A DNA stretch of 64,000 bases from a cyanobacterium endosymbiont of Rhopalodia gibberula (GTDB lineage: Bacteria; Cyanobacteriota; Cyanobacteriia; Cyanobacteriales; Microcystaceae). Below, piece after piece: positions 50,256-59,728 of this stretch (the stretch's first letter is position 1; each line of letters begins with the position of its first letter). The position numbers and the translations under genes were made by a program. The notes beneath the pieces are model-generated. The model saw nothing but the letters and a program-made list of their open reading frames with translations, was not told where the DNA came from and did no database searches. The stretch covers positions 930,001 through 994,000 of the forward strand of contig NZ_AP018341.1 in the NCBI RefSeq assembly GCF_003574135.1, given 5' to 3'.

Positions 50256-50636
50256 GTGAATAATAAGTTCCCCAAATTTGTCTGGCTTAATAACTTCGGA
50301 TTTAGCTGCTCATTAACATTCTTGTTGTTGGGGCTGTTTTTGGGTTCGGTAGGGTTAGGATGGATCTTTAATAGTTTACTTATCCTTGTCGTTTTGATTT
50401 TTATTGCTCCAGCGATCATTATATGGAGAGTACGCTGGTGGCTTCAACGGGATTTAGTTGAAGATAAATGTCCAGTCTGTGGTTATGGGTTTACGGGATT
50501 TAATAAGATCGAAGGCCAATGTCCCAATTGTGGTGAACCTCTCAAGATAGAAGGAGGGCATTTTCATCGCGTTATACCACTAGATACAATTGATATCGAT
50601 GCCGTAGAAGTCTCTGTCAATCAATTGGAAGACTGA
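50256..50636 (+). CDS. Zinc-ribbon membrane protein of unknown function
   Basis: A 126-residue protein from a GTG. Two adjacent hydrophobic segments (NNFGFSCSLTFLLLGLFLGS and FNSLLILVVLIFIAPAIIIW) are followed by a zinc ribbon with CPVCGYGF and CPNCGEPL, spaced 14 residues apart. The C-terminal tail is acidic (DTIDIDAVEVSVNQLED). The topology suggests two spans with the ribbon in the cytoplasm. It looks like a conserved cyanobacterial membrane protein, but I know no function for it. It precedes the dead psaC on the same strand. Confidence 0.7.
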   Translation: MNNKFPKFVWLNNFGFSCSLTFLLLGLFLGSVGLGWIFNSLLILVVLIFIAPAIIIWRVRWWLQRDLVEDKCPVCGYGFTGFNKIEGQCPNCGEPLKIEGGHFHRVIPLDTIDIDAVEVSVNQLED

Positions 50637-50954
50637 TTGAACAAATTCTATAGATGGCTGATTGTAATGTATGATAGTTATCGAGATCCAGTTTTTAGTG
50701 AGTGATTGCAAAGTAACTGTTACATAATTTAAATTTACGTCAGCTTTTAGCAAAGAGAATTTGCTGTGTGTTATAAACTAGCTTGTAATTTTTTAATTTA
50801 GACTTTTTTAAAAAACTAAAGCAAGATTAGTCCTTGAGACATAAGGAATGTGTCTCGGAGATAGTTTTCTCTCCTACAAGTAAGGCTCCTTGGCGGATGA
50901 AAGTGAAAACTTCACATCATGAAAGAAAACACTCGGGTAAAAAGCAGATAATCA
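50637..50954. other. Gap upstream of dead psaC
   Basis: About 320 bases with no reading frame or RNA gene that I can support. It should contain the former psaC promoter. Confidence 0.4.
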
Positions 50955-51196
50955 ATGTCTTGTAAAGTCAAAATCTATGCCACTTGTATCAGCTGTACTC
51001 AATACGTCAGGGTTTGTCTCCTTGATGTTTTGGCGACGTTCCCCTGGAATAGCTGTGGAGTTGGTCGGATCCTTCGTTTCCTTGTATAGAAGACTGTATT
51101 GATTGTAAGCGATGTAAAATAACCTGCCCTACTAAGTTCTGAAGTGTATGTATCTATTCATGGACAAAGACCACTCGTAATATAGGTATTGCCTAC
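50955..51196 (+). pseudogene. psaC: Photosystem I iron-sulfur subunit VII (PsaC), dead
   Basis: PsaC carries the FA and FB [4Fe-4S] clusters that pass electrons from photosystem I to ferredoxin. From the ATG at 50955 the frame reads [20 protein letters not shown], still close to the normal start, but the third Cys of the first cluster motif is Tyr17. A one-base shift near 51066-51075 changes frame; the new frame gives EDCIDCKRCKITCPTKF, which keeps all four Cys of the second cluster, then a TGA, then TKTTRNIGIAY, matching the normal C-terminus. The usual stop after that Tyr is gone. The combination of a lost ligand, a frameshift and an internal stop makes it non-functional. Confidence 0.95.
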
Positions 51197-51532
51197 TTAG
51201 GATATCTGACTTTAAGTATGCGGTATGTTAACATTTTTTCAAAATCTAAGCAGCTTTTCTACATGGAGAGAGCAATTTACTCCTTTTTTCGCATTTTTTA
51301 CAAAATTAATTGTAGTGGAGCAGTTGAAATGCAGGTTATACGCAAATTTTTGCTACTTTTCGTTGTGTAATACTTCTTTTAAACAAAGTATATGCTGATG
51401 ACATCAAAATGGAATACGAATAGTCTTTACTCTCAAAACTGCCAGTATAAACAATTTTATTAAGTTAATCTACTATTTTGCAGGTGGATTTCCACCTGCT
51501 TTTTCTAATGTAAAACTGACCAAAGAAAGTTT
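51197..51532. other. Gap between dead psaC and dead SDR
   Basis: About 340 bases with stops in all frames. I found no recognisable gene remnant. It contains a strong plus-strand terminator, listed separately, that presumably ended the psaC or another lost transcript. Confidence 0.5.
51480..51504 (+). terminator. Strong Rho-independent terminator
   Basis: Nine-base arms GCAGGTGGA and TCCACCTGC (51480-51488, 51491-51499) with a 2-base loop, followed by TTTTTCT. It lies about 280 bases after the dead psaC on the same strand. Confidence 0.85.
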
Positions 51533-51887
51533 AATAAGTAAAAAAACTTGAACACAAACAGAGAAGAGACAAAAACAAACTGTTTAATCTCATGATCTTT
51601 AGCTAAATTAACAAAATTTTTAGTTCTTTGATAAGAACTATCTGATACGGTCCTGTCAGTTCAAAACTGGGTCTAGCTCCAGTAACACTAGGTAATCTAT
51701 TCTAATTAGTAACAGTCTTGGTCAAACTCTCTGATTTAAGAACATCGCCAACAACCAACTCAATTTCAAAATGAGAAGTCTTTTTAGCTGTTTCTAAAAT
51801 ATTGACTAGGATTTTAATCGAAATTTGATGACTAGTCAATTATTGGATAATATATCCCCTTATCTATCCTACCAATAATGCTTTCAT
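51533..51887 (-). pseudogene. Dead NAD(P)-binding SDR-like protein (atypical, Ycf39-like)
   Basis: From the ATG at 51887, preceded by a GAGGAG Shine-Dalgarno, a decayed frame reads MKALLVG, a stop, then SIKILVNILETAKK, EIELVVGDVLKSESLTKTV and GARPSFELTGPYQ, which matches atypical SDR proteins of the NAD(P)-binding/Ycf39-like type. After a frameshift it continues QRTKNFVNLAKDHEIKQFVF and then ends. The remaining N-terminal half (about 120 codons) has several stops. The C-terminal half is missing. Confidence 0.8.
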
Positions 51888-52087
51888 CTGTCTCTCCTCA
51901 CGTTGTTTATTTTACTGGACTGATTCGACTTATATTTACCAGTCTAGATACTTAAAACCTGATAAGGTTGCCTAGTATTTTTTTTTAAAATAAAGTACAA
52001 CAATAATTGGTTGTTCCTTTTTTTTTCTGGAAAAAGAGAGCCTTTCAACAGATTAAGTTAACTTTAAATATTCTATAAAGGTTTGCT

Positions 52088-52798
52088 ATGGAATGCCAAT
52101 GGACTGAAAATAACTCGACTGATGTGTCTCAACTATCGGAACTCCTTGTAGAAAACCCGATTTGTTTCCAGACGCAGTTTGTTGGCTATATGGAAATGTA
52201 CAGTGCTCAGCAAACGGTAACTGACTATCTTAATGCTCATCAGGGATGGTTTTGTCGTTGTGCTGAACCGATGAAAACTGAAACTATGGGAGAAAATGGT
52301 TATATCTTATCGGTAGGACGATTTGGTTCTTTTGGATACGAAGTGGAACCCAAAATAGCTGTAGTTTTATTATCATCTCAAGATGGGGTGTACCGAATGA
52401 ATACTATTCCTCTTCCTGAAGAATCTAATTTAGGTTATGAGATAGATTACAAGGCTTCTATGCAATTAGAAGAAGTTTCTGCCAAACTAGCAGGAGAGGG
52501 AATAAGAAAAGCTTATAAAAAGCAAAGTTTATCTCAGTTACCAGACGTGATCACTGAAGTTCGATGGCAATCACAGATAGATGTTGCTATCCAATTTCCT
52601 AAATTTATTCACAAGTTACCTTCAAGAGTAATTCAGCAAACGGGTGATCTCCTTTTAAGTCAGATTATTCGCCAAATTTCTCCCCGTTTAACTTATAAAG
52701 TTCAAGAAGACTTTCATACTTATCGTCATCTTCCCATCCCCCCGAAAAGTAGTCGCTACTTAGAGAGGGTCATGGTTTCTAAAAAAGAAACTGTCTAA
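52088..52798 (+). CDS. DUF1997 family protein
   Basis: A 236-residue protein matching DUF1997, a family known from cyanobacteria and plastids. Typical stretches are GYMEMYSAQQTVTDYLNAHQ, YILSVGRFGSFGYEVEPKIA and FIHKLPSRVIQQTGDLLLSQ. No membrane segment or signal peptide is seen. The function of the family is not known to me. It stands alone between two decayed regions, so its retention suggests it matters. The ATG at 52088 is preceded by AAAGG at short distance. Confidence 0.85.
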   Translation: MECQWTENNSTDVSQLSELLVENPICFQTQFVGYMEMYSAQQTVTDYLNAHQGWFCRCAEPMKTETMGENGYILSVGRFGSFGYEVEPKIAVVLLSSQDGVYRMNTIPLPEESNLGYEIDYKASMQLEEVSAKLAGEGIRKAYKKQSLSQLPDVITEVRWQSQIDVAIQFPKFIHKLPSRVIQQTGDLLLSQIIRQISPRLTYKVQEDFHTYRHLPIPPKSSRYLERVMVSKKETV

Positions 52799-53239
52799 AA
52801 TAAGGTTTAACAACTGAAAGGAAATCTGATACAAGCCTAGCTGTATTTTTGTCTAACTAATTAGGACGATAGTGAGACTAATTAATCGAGCTCGAATGAG
52901 CTTAGAATAGAAAAGTAGCGATTGCTAGATACTAGGCTGCCTGAAAATTCAGCTTTTAGGTAGATTATTTAAGAAAGAGAAGGATTATGAAATTATTAGA
53001 GGCGTGAAAAAAAAAGAAGAAAGCAATTCTATATTGAGCGTACCTTTAAATATAAGAACATTGATCCTCAAACCTTGTAAAATCACGTCAAAAAGGCAGA
53101 ATATACCGACGACTGGTTATGATGGAAACTCAATGATAAATAATTAATAATTTTTGTATATAATTGAGCAATTCTAGTGCAACTGAGTGGAGTTAATCTC
53201 CGTTTTCTATAAAAGAATACAATTCCTTTTCAATTGCTA
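52799..53239. other. Gap, decayed sequence
   Basis: AT-rich sequence with no supported gene. One plus-strand tract near 53030-53125 (IERTFKYKNIDPQTL and HVKKAEYTDDWLW) looks like former coding sequence; it might be the N-terminal part of the dead ATPase that follows, but I cannot join them. Confidence 0.4.
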
Positions 53240-53650
53240 AAATTATGGCATCATTTGAGAGATGAGTGTCTCCCAGGGTACCATCTTAATTGTAGGTGGT
53301 AATTATCGTGGCAGACTAACCCTACTTAGAACAGTAGGATCAGGAGTTTATCACCCTATTATAGGGGATAGATGATAATTTATAGTCACGAATCCAGAAG
53401 TAATTGAAATTAGTCCTAAAATATAGACGAAGTATTGTGGGGGTAGATATTTATTTTTTTATTAATCGGTTGTCCTAACAAAGTTCTACCGAGAATTTTC
53501 CAACAACTAATATTAATGAAAGTAGCTCCCATATTGAAGCTTTTGAAGCGGGGGCTAGTGTGTTATTAATGGATGAATATACAGCCGCAACCAACTCTAT
53601 AATCCGTGATCGCTGAATGCAACAATTAAAGTTTAAGATGTAGCGCAGGA
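53240..53650 (+). pseudogene. Dead ABC-class P-loop ATPase (ABC-ATPase domain family)
   Basis: A decayed plus-strand frame reads SVSQGTILIVGGNYRGRLTL, the Walker A region of the predicted ABC-class ATPase family, in which GGGYHGKST has become GGNYRGRLT. It continues VGSGVYHPIIGD and FIVTNPEVIEISPK, then shifts frame and gives IEAFEAGASVLLMDEYTAAT with NSIIRDR, the Walker B block. Several stops intervene and the C-terminal third is not readable. The biological role of the family is not known to me. Confidence 0.75.
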
Positions 53651-55394
53651 AGCTTTTAGGATAGAAGTATTTTGAGGCTTATCGAACCTTGCCGTAAATT
53701 TTACATCAAATGATAGCTAATCTAATTAATCAGTGGTTAGGTATCCTAACAGAATTTTCTCAGAGAGATTTAGTTTTTTTCTGTCGTTATGAATTAGCTA
53801 TAGCTTTAAATAGACTGTGATCTCTTAAAGTTAGAGACTGTTCATAAATAAAACTTTAAGACTTCAGAGTGGGCAAATACTCTAACTATCTTGAGTAATA
53901 AGTATATTATCAAATATTTATCCACTCTACACAATAATAAAAGAGTGCTCGCTTAAAGTTAAACTCTAACTAATAAGTTAGATATTTAGTGGAACAATTA
54001 CTAGATTGGAATAGGCAAATTCTTGTTAAAATAATGGTAGACTTTCTCCAAATGACCTATTTTGATTGTTTCGGTGAAAATAATCCAAGTGAAAAGGACA
54101 CTAATCATGGATTCTAGTAATAGAATTATAGAAATAAAACCATATAAAAATTTTCACATTAACTAAGCTCAAGATCTCAATATAAGTACTTCTGAGATAA
54201 TTTACAGACCAATCACAACACACTGAACTTGCCAGGTTACCAGAAAAACTTGACTTTCAGTTAACAGAACAGTATAAACTTATAAAATACTGTTAATTCC
54301 ACAAAGCTAAACTCTAATAGTTAAGATAGAAAACAGAAAAAATAATTTTCTTATAATTTAAGAAATAACTTCTTAATAGAAGAGCAGACAATAAGGTAGA
54401 AATATCACCGAGAAAATAACTATAATTATTTTTAATCCTTAAATTACATAGTAATTATTCCTTCTGAATATAATCGTTATTTTTTATAAAAATTAGGACT
54501 CAAAGTAAAATAACAAAGTTTTTTAAACTATAAACCAAGGAGTTAGATTACCTGATCTAATTATATTAGTAATACTAATATTTTCCAAACTGATTTTTTT
54601 GAAAAAACTAATAATTTAAATACTGCTAAGTCATAGGAGAGGTTTGAGACTTATCTTAAATATAACCATCTTGAATTGTGAATGAGTGAGAATTAATCTC
54701 TCAGCTAATCTAAATTGTTAATACACATATTAATAAACAATTAAATCCTGTCTTGTTTAAACAAATAAAAATAGAAGCAAAATATTTATTTTAAAGCAAT
54801 TAACGGCTTCTTTTATTAAAGAAAGGCTAAATTAAAAACAATTAGATAGACTTTACAATATGTATGTTTATTTGATCAAATAATTTTGTTCCTATTGTCT
54901 TTGTAAAAATAACTATATAGGGTTGAGCCACAATATTGATTGTATTTTTAAAAGTGATTTGAGAAAGAGCGAAGCTTAAAACAGGTTACTTAACGAGTTT
55001 TCAATCTTGACAGAAAATGCTGCCAAACCTAAGAAAGTTTTTACTGAGCATAGTGGAGTTGAAATTTTTTACTACAATAGAGAACACTAATTCTTAAAAT
55101 CTTTACATTTATTGTGCAGCTTTAGCCTAGTTTTTTAAAAAAAATACACAATTTTTACCAAAATTATTGTTAAAAATTAAGACCTTGTCTGACTTAATAT
55201 TCACTATATAAAGTCTTATATTTTTTGCAATTATTATTGTAATTATTTAAGTTCTATATCTGTACTTTTTACTTTTACTTTAAGCTTATAAACTAAGAGG
55301 ATTTTAAGATCATTTGTTTAGGTGATTGTAACTAGTTTTATGACTATATCATAACCTCTTAAAACTAAAAAAATAAACCTATAACATAACTTTA

Positions 55395-55433
55395 TTTACC
55401 AATTCTTCTCATAATAAGAGAAGAATTGGTAAA
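55395..55433. repeat. Perfect 16-base inverted repeat
   Basis: Arms 55395-55410 and 55418-55433 pair exactly around a 7-base ATAATAA loop, followed by a T-run (TTTTTTA) on the plus strand, so it has terminator form. It is immediately followed by another palindrome. Confidence 0.8.
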
Positions 55434-55438
55434 TTTTT

Positions 55439-55466
55439 TAGTTTGAAAATAATTATTTTCAAACTA
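55439..55466. repeat. Perfect 28-base palindrome
   Basis: The sequence 55439-55466 equals its own reverse complement with no loop; each half is TAGTTTGAAAATAA or its complement. It starts 5 bases after the neighbouring hairpin. As a perfect palindrome it could form a cruciform or bind a dimeric protein. Confidence 0.8.
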
Positions 55467-55859
55467 AAATGTTAATGATTTTACATCATAGATCTGGTAT
55501 GACTAAAATTTCTAAGCTGATAGGTGCAGTTTTTTTGAAAAAAGTTTTAAAAGGACTAGCTGTTTAGATTTTACTTCACAACCAACAGCAAATACCGTAG
55601 CATCAGCATAAGTTGGAAAGAGTCTTTTACTGATGCCATCATCGACCAATATTTTGGTTTGGGCTAATTTGATTAATTGAGATCTTTTTGGAGTTAATAG
55701 TTAATAGCTTGGCACGCAACGATATGGTGAAAGTGAAGGTTATTAATTTTCAAAAGCTATTAACCCATTAAATCTCCTTTTATCCTTTTTGGTGAGCCTC
55801 TGATTTTGAAGCAAGATAAATTAAATTCCTATTGTTAAATGTGTTGGATTGAAGTCTCA

Positions 55860-56651
55860 CTAGAGAGAAGCTGTTCCTGTTCCTTGAAACATAAACCAAG
55901 AAAGAAAAAAGTTAACAACAAATACAGCTAATAAGGCTGTTACGACTGCTGTCGTCGTAGACTGTCCTACCCCTTTAGCTCCTCCCGTAGTAGTTAAACC
56001 CCAACTACAACCGATCACTGCAATTAAACCACCAAAAACAATTGATTTAATCATCGAAGTCAATAAGTCCCAAAGCTCAAGAAAATTGCGGGCAGATTTT
56101 AAAAAAACTACCGGGGAGATATCGTATAAACTATCAGCAATTAATAAACCCCCGACCATCCCAGTCATCAAGGAAAGAAGATTTAAAACTGGCAACATCA
56201 TACAACAGGCTAAGACACGAGGAACCACTAGGTAATCGATAGGGTCGGTTTTTAGCATATAAAGAGCATCAATTTGCTCCGTTACGCGCATTGTTCCAAT
56301 TTCGGCGGCGAAAGCTGACCCCACCCGTCCTGCCACCACCACAGCCGTGAGAACAGGGGCTAATTCCCTCGTTAACGCTAAGGATAAAACGCCGCCAACG
56401 GTACTAGCTGCGCCAAAATGAATGAATTCCCTAGCTACTTGAATTGTAAATACCATTCCTACAAATCCTGCCGTCACTAAAGCAATTGTTAGGGACTCAG
56501 GTCCAACCACACTCATTTGTTCAAGGGTGTTGCGTCGGTGGATTCTGCTTTTCAGCAGGTGAAAAAAGACTTGTCCTCCTAAGAGGATAGCCGCTAGCAA
56601 CCGCTCAAACCATACAGCAAAACCGCGACGGGTACTTGTCTGGTTAGTCAT
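55860..56651 (-). CDS. mlaE: MlaE-like lipid ABC transporter permease
   Basis: A 263-residue permease of the MlaE/YrbE/TGD1 family with about five membrane segments. Family motifs are visible: GPESLTIALVTAGFVGMVFT, LTRELAPVLTAVVVAGRVGS and AEIGTMRVTEQIDALYML, then DPIDYLVVPRVLAC. Together with an MlaF-type ATPase and an MlaD-type substrate protein it would move lipids between membranes. Neither partner gene lies nearby. In cyanobacteria and plastids these systems handle lipid traffic. The gene is flanked by decayed DNA on both sides. The protein is complete. Confidence 0.92.
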   Translation of the reverse strand: MTNQTSTRRGFAVWFERLLAAILLGGQVFFHLLKSRIHRRNTLEQMSVVGPESLTIALVTAGFVGMVFTIQVAREFIHFGAASTVGGVLSLALTRELAPVLTAVVVAGRVGSAFAAEIGTMRVTEQIDALYMLKTDPIDYLVVPRVLACCMMLPVLNLLSLMTGMVGGLLIADSLYDISPVVFLKSARNFLELWDLLTSMIKSIVFGGLIAVIGCSWGLTTTGGAKGVGQSTTTAVVTALLAVFVVNFFLSWFMFQGTGTASL

Positions 56652-59115
56652 TGATTTCCTATCTCGTGAATTATGTCTCTTTCATTATCAACCAATGATT
56701 CCCAATTCCCCTAGTTTTCATTTTTCTCAAACAAGGACTGTTTCACAAACAAGAGTAAATCGTGGTAAACAGCCACTAGATCTCATAAAGAACCTACTAC
56801 ATGCTTAGATTTTGGGAGAATTCTTATGCCACAACTTAAGTAATGCAATCGGTGGAATTGACGGCGCAAGGATCTTCTCCTTGTTGAATAAGATTCAGTT
56901 GAATGGTATCAACCGCAATCGAGCTCGCCAGACTATAAACACAGTTGGAAAGATTGATAATATCTTCAAAGGATATTTTTGCCGGTTCATAGGTATTTAC
57001 TAAATTAATGACCTGTTGAATTCCTTCTTAGATAACTATCATAATTGAACCTGTTTTATTTTCGATTCGCAATATGATTTGTTCAATCTTTTTAAAAAAT
57101 TTAGCCGAACAGTCAGATAATTGACAGTATAGTCACAGAAGATCGAGATTGTCTCAATAGATTTCAGCTTCAGCTATAGGCCGAATAATCGTAGTTACTT
57201 CCTGATAGGTTCCCTGTTCGTAAGCAACACGATCGTCATTGTGTAGTCTACAATAACCCCTTTTTTGTGCTATTGTCTCTTTCTTTGTAACTTGATTTTA
57301 GTGACCGAATTTTAATAATTAGTTTTAATACCTGTGGTGTCTCCTATCCTATCAAGGATTGTTTTGGGTAACCCATCAGGCTGAACATAAAATCACAATG
57401 TAGTCTAACAAAAGCAAAACTTCATTAGAACTGTTCTCTTCATTGTTTAATACTTACTCACCTTGGACATAAGAGGAAATATGATTCAGAGACATTTGTT
57501 AGAAGTGTTAACTCTTTTTAAGATTGAGTCATTTTATTTTTTCGAATCTTTCGATTAATGGCCAATTCTAAAATGATTTTTTCTTCTTCAATAACAATGG
57601 AAGGGATTTTAGGGAAGTTTGTTTTAAGTATAATGTGATCGCCTAAAAATTTTTCTAGATCAGCAATTTAAATCATCCTACTCTATAAATTAATAGCTTT
57701 TAGTAGTAAGGTATAGATATTATAAATAAGCGTAGTATGACTAAGAATCTGTTGCATTACTTCCTTAATAGTGGTTGCTGGTAGAATAAGTTTATCCTAA
57801 AATGATAAGTGTCAAAGTGAGTATAATTAGTCTGCTGGGGTTTGTGAAGACTGAGTATTAGGGTAAATCCTTGATATTTAAATAAAACTAATTAGGGATT
57901 GTTAAACATCTTGATTTTTCATCATCTTTGTTATTAGTTTGTTTGTGAAGAAGATTTTTAATCGTTTTCAAGAGTTAGTTTTTAATAAATAAGGTTAAAT
58001 ATTTATTGTCTCGAATAAATATAGTAATTGCTATCTAAATGGATAGACTGAATCAAAATTACTCATTAACGAAAAAATTTTTGAGAAATGTAGAGAAATA
58101 AATTTTTATTTAGATACTAGTTAAATAAGATTAAGATTAACTTCAATAGGTAAGTCTTTTTGGATTTGAGACCAATTATTAATTAACTCTTCAGCTTTTA
58201 TTGGATCTAACTTGGTAAAAGCTTATAAAGTATAAAAAAAACAAGTTAAACTCGTTTTATATTTTCCGATCATAAATTTATTGATTACACATAATTACTT
58301 TAGTACATTTTAGTAAAGTTAGATAACCTAATGAGTTGTTTTTAATCGAATAAATAAACTTTAACTAATCTAATTTTAGTCTTAATTATTTTAGGAAGAC
58401 AAAATGTAAAATTGAACGGTATTTTTTGAAGAGTTTTCCAAAACTGTGACTTTTTTAAACTCTTTTAAGTGAATGATTGTCCCATTTTCTTTTATATCTA
58501 GGTTGTCAACTAATTGGTACTCTCCCATTTTGATTGATGCTTATCAATTATTAACTATTCCTGACATAGAATCTAATTCATGGTCATGAGATAAATAATC
58601 AACTATGTTGGATAAACAACTACAGCTTTAATATTTGGATTCAGCGGTCAAATACCCAATCGAATATAAACATAAAACTCAAGAATTTAAAGTAGAACAA
58701 AATAATTGGAATCAAGTTCCACTCGAAGCTATTTAATTTGCTAACCGCTTAAGTTTCTATAAATAACTGTTGCGACTAACTAAAAATAAACTAGATAAGT
58801 ATAATCTGTCAATATAAAGAGATTACAAACATAGCTAAACTTTGATTAATGTCGTTGTTACCGAACTTATCATTTAAAATTTCTACTGTACGAGTAGAAA
58901 ACAAGAAATGGGCGACAGGTTTTAACTTCCCAGTTTTTCGAGTAAGACTAATCGTCATTCTACTTGTCTCTTTTATCCATTTCAGGAAAAATTTTAGCTG
59001 GAAATAAAACTTTATCAATGACATTTACGCTTTTTTACAATTTTTTTATGTTTTTGAGGTCATTAATATATAACAATTCTTTAATTTTCTTTCTCTCAAA
59101 TTTTGTTCTATTTTT
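56652..59115. other. Long decayed gap
   Basis: About 2.5 kb with no intact gene. Minus-strand tracts remain near 56836-57240 (for example YEQGTYQEVTTIIRPIAEAE and EPAKISFEDIINLSNCVYSL) and near 57515-57650 (ADLEKFLGDHIILKTNFPKI and PSIVIEEEKIILELAINRK). A plus-strand tract lies near 58650-58735 (YPIEYKHKTQEFKVEQNN). All have stops and I recognise none of them. Open frames at 56812-57003 (plus) and 58809-59024 (minus) look incidental. Confidence 0.45.
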
Positions 59116-59277
59116 TTAAAATAAAGTATAAATAAAAGGAGCGATCACTGATCCTTGTGTTAATACAATTAAAGTACCTAATAACACTAATGTAATAACT
59201 AACGGGACTAACCAATATTTTTTACGCTCATTTAAGAATGCCCAGAGATCTTTTATCAAATCAAAAAAACCTTCCAT
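59116..59277 (-). CDS. DUF5989 small membrane protein, SxtK-like
   Basis: A 53-residue gene read directly from the sequence: ATG at 59277, TAA at 59116. The protein starts MEGFFDLIKDLWAFLNERKK and then has one membrane segment (YWLVPLVITLVLLGTLIVL), ending SVIAPFIYTLF. This matches the short DUF5989 family, one of whose members is SxtK of the saxitoxin clusters. Its ATG shares one base with the stop of the SxtJ-like gene (TAATG), so the two are translationally coupled. It is the last gene of the carbamoyltransferase module. It has no enzymatic residues and may be a membrane partner of the SxtJ-like protein. Confidence 0.85.
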   Translation of the reverse strand: MEGFFDLIKDLWAFLNERKKYWLVPLVITLVLLGTLIVLTQGSVIAPFIYTLF

Positions 59278-59684
59278 TAATATGGTTTCTCCATGCTGAT
59301 TGTGTCTTTAATATAACTTGAAATACGATATGTTTCCAAGCTAGGATTAAATTTTTTTTCCATTGAATCTCGATTAAACAATCGCATAATAAATGCCATA
59401 GGAGTAACAATAAAAAAGAAGATTATACCTAAAATAATTCTTGTATTAATCCAAGCAAGTACTTGTGCAACTCTCATCCAATTGTTATAAATTGGATCGA
59501 GATACTGGGGAATAAAAGTTGCTAACCCATACATTACTCCTGTGAAAATCCAGGGGGCTAATGGCAACTTATGTCCTAAAATTAAAGGCATAGCCAGCCC
59601 AAACAATCCAGAAACAATTGTTCCAGTTAATAGCCCAAAACGTCGTAATTCTTTTCTATTTAACTTAGGAATTTCATAAGACAT
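59277..59684 (-). CDS. SxtJ-like membrane protein
   Basis: A 135-residue protein resembling SxtJ, the small membrane protein that accompanies carbamoyltransferases in saxitoxin and many other bacterial clusters. Hydrophobic segments are at about residues 16-60 (GLLTGTIVSGLFGLAMPLIL and PWIFTGVMYGLATFIP) and 70-100 (INTRIILGIIFFFIVTPMAF). The C-terminal tail (MRLFNRDSMEKKFNPSLETY) is a feature I associate with the family. Its function is not established. It starts 44 bases after the carbamoyltransferase gene and overlaps the DUF5989 start by one base. Confidence 0.83.
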   Translation of the reverse strand: MSYEIPKLNRKELRRFGLLTGTIVSGLFGLAMPLILGHKLPLAPWIFTGVMYGLATFIPQYLDPIYNNWMRVAQVLAWINTRIILGIIFFFIVTPMAFIMRLFNRDSMEKKFNPSLETYRISSYIKDTISMEKPY

Positions 59685-59728
59685 ATCTTTGTATGTAATT
59701 CAATAAATTATAAAAAATAATTCTTCTA

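Larger units (their letters stand above)
53651..55859. other. Long decayed gap with palindromes
   Basis: About 2.2 kb without an intact gene. Two adjacent long palindromes at 55395-55466 are listed separately. A minus-strand tract at about 55512-55700 still reads LLTPKRSQLIKLAQTKILVD and ISKRLFPTYADATVFAVG before a TAG; I cannot identify it. The rest shows no conserved protein. Confidence 0.5.

Noticed and set aside
56812-57003. 63-codon plus-strand open frame
   Set aside because: The opposite strand reads more like protein (a decayed tract), so this frame is probably its shadow.
58809-59024. 71-codon minus-strand open frame upstream of the DUF5989 gene region
   Set aside because: Composition and lack of any start signal or motif suggest chance; it is surrounded by decayed sequence.
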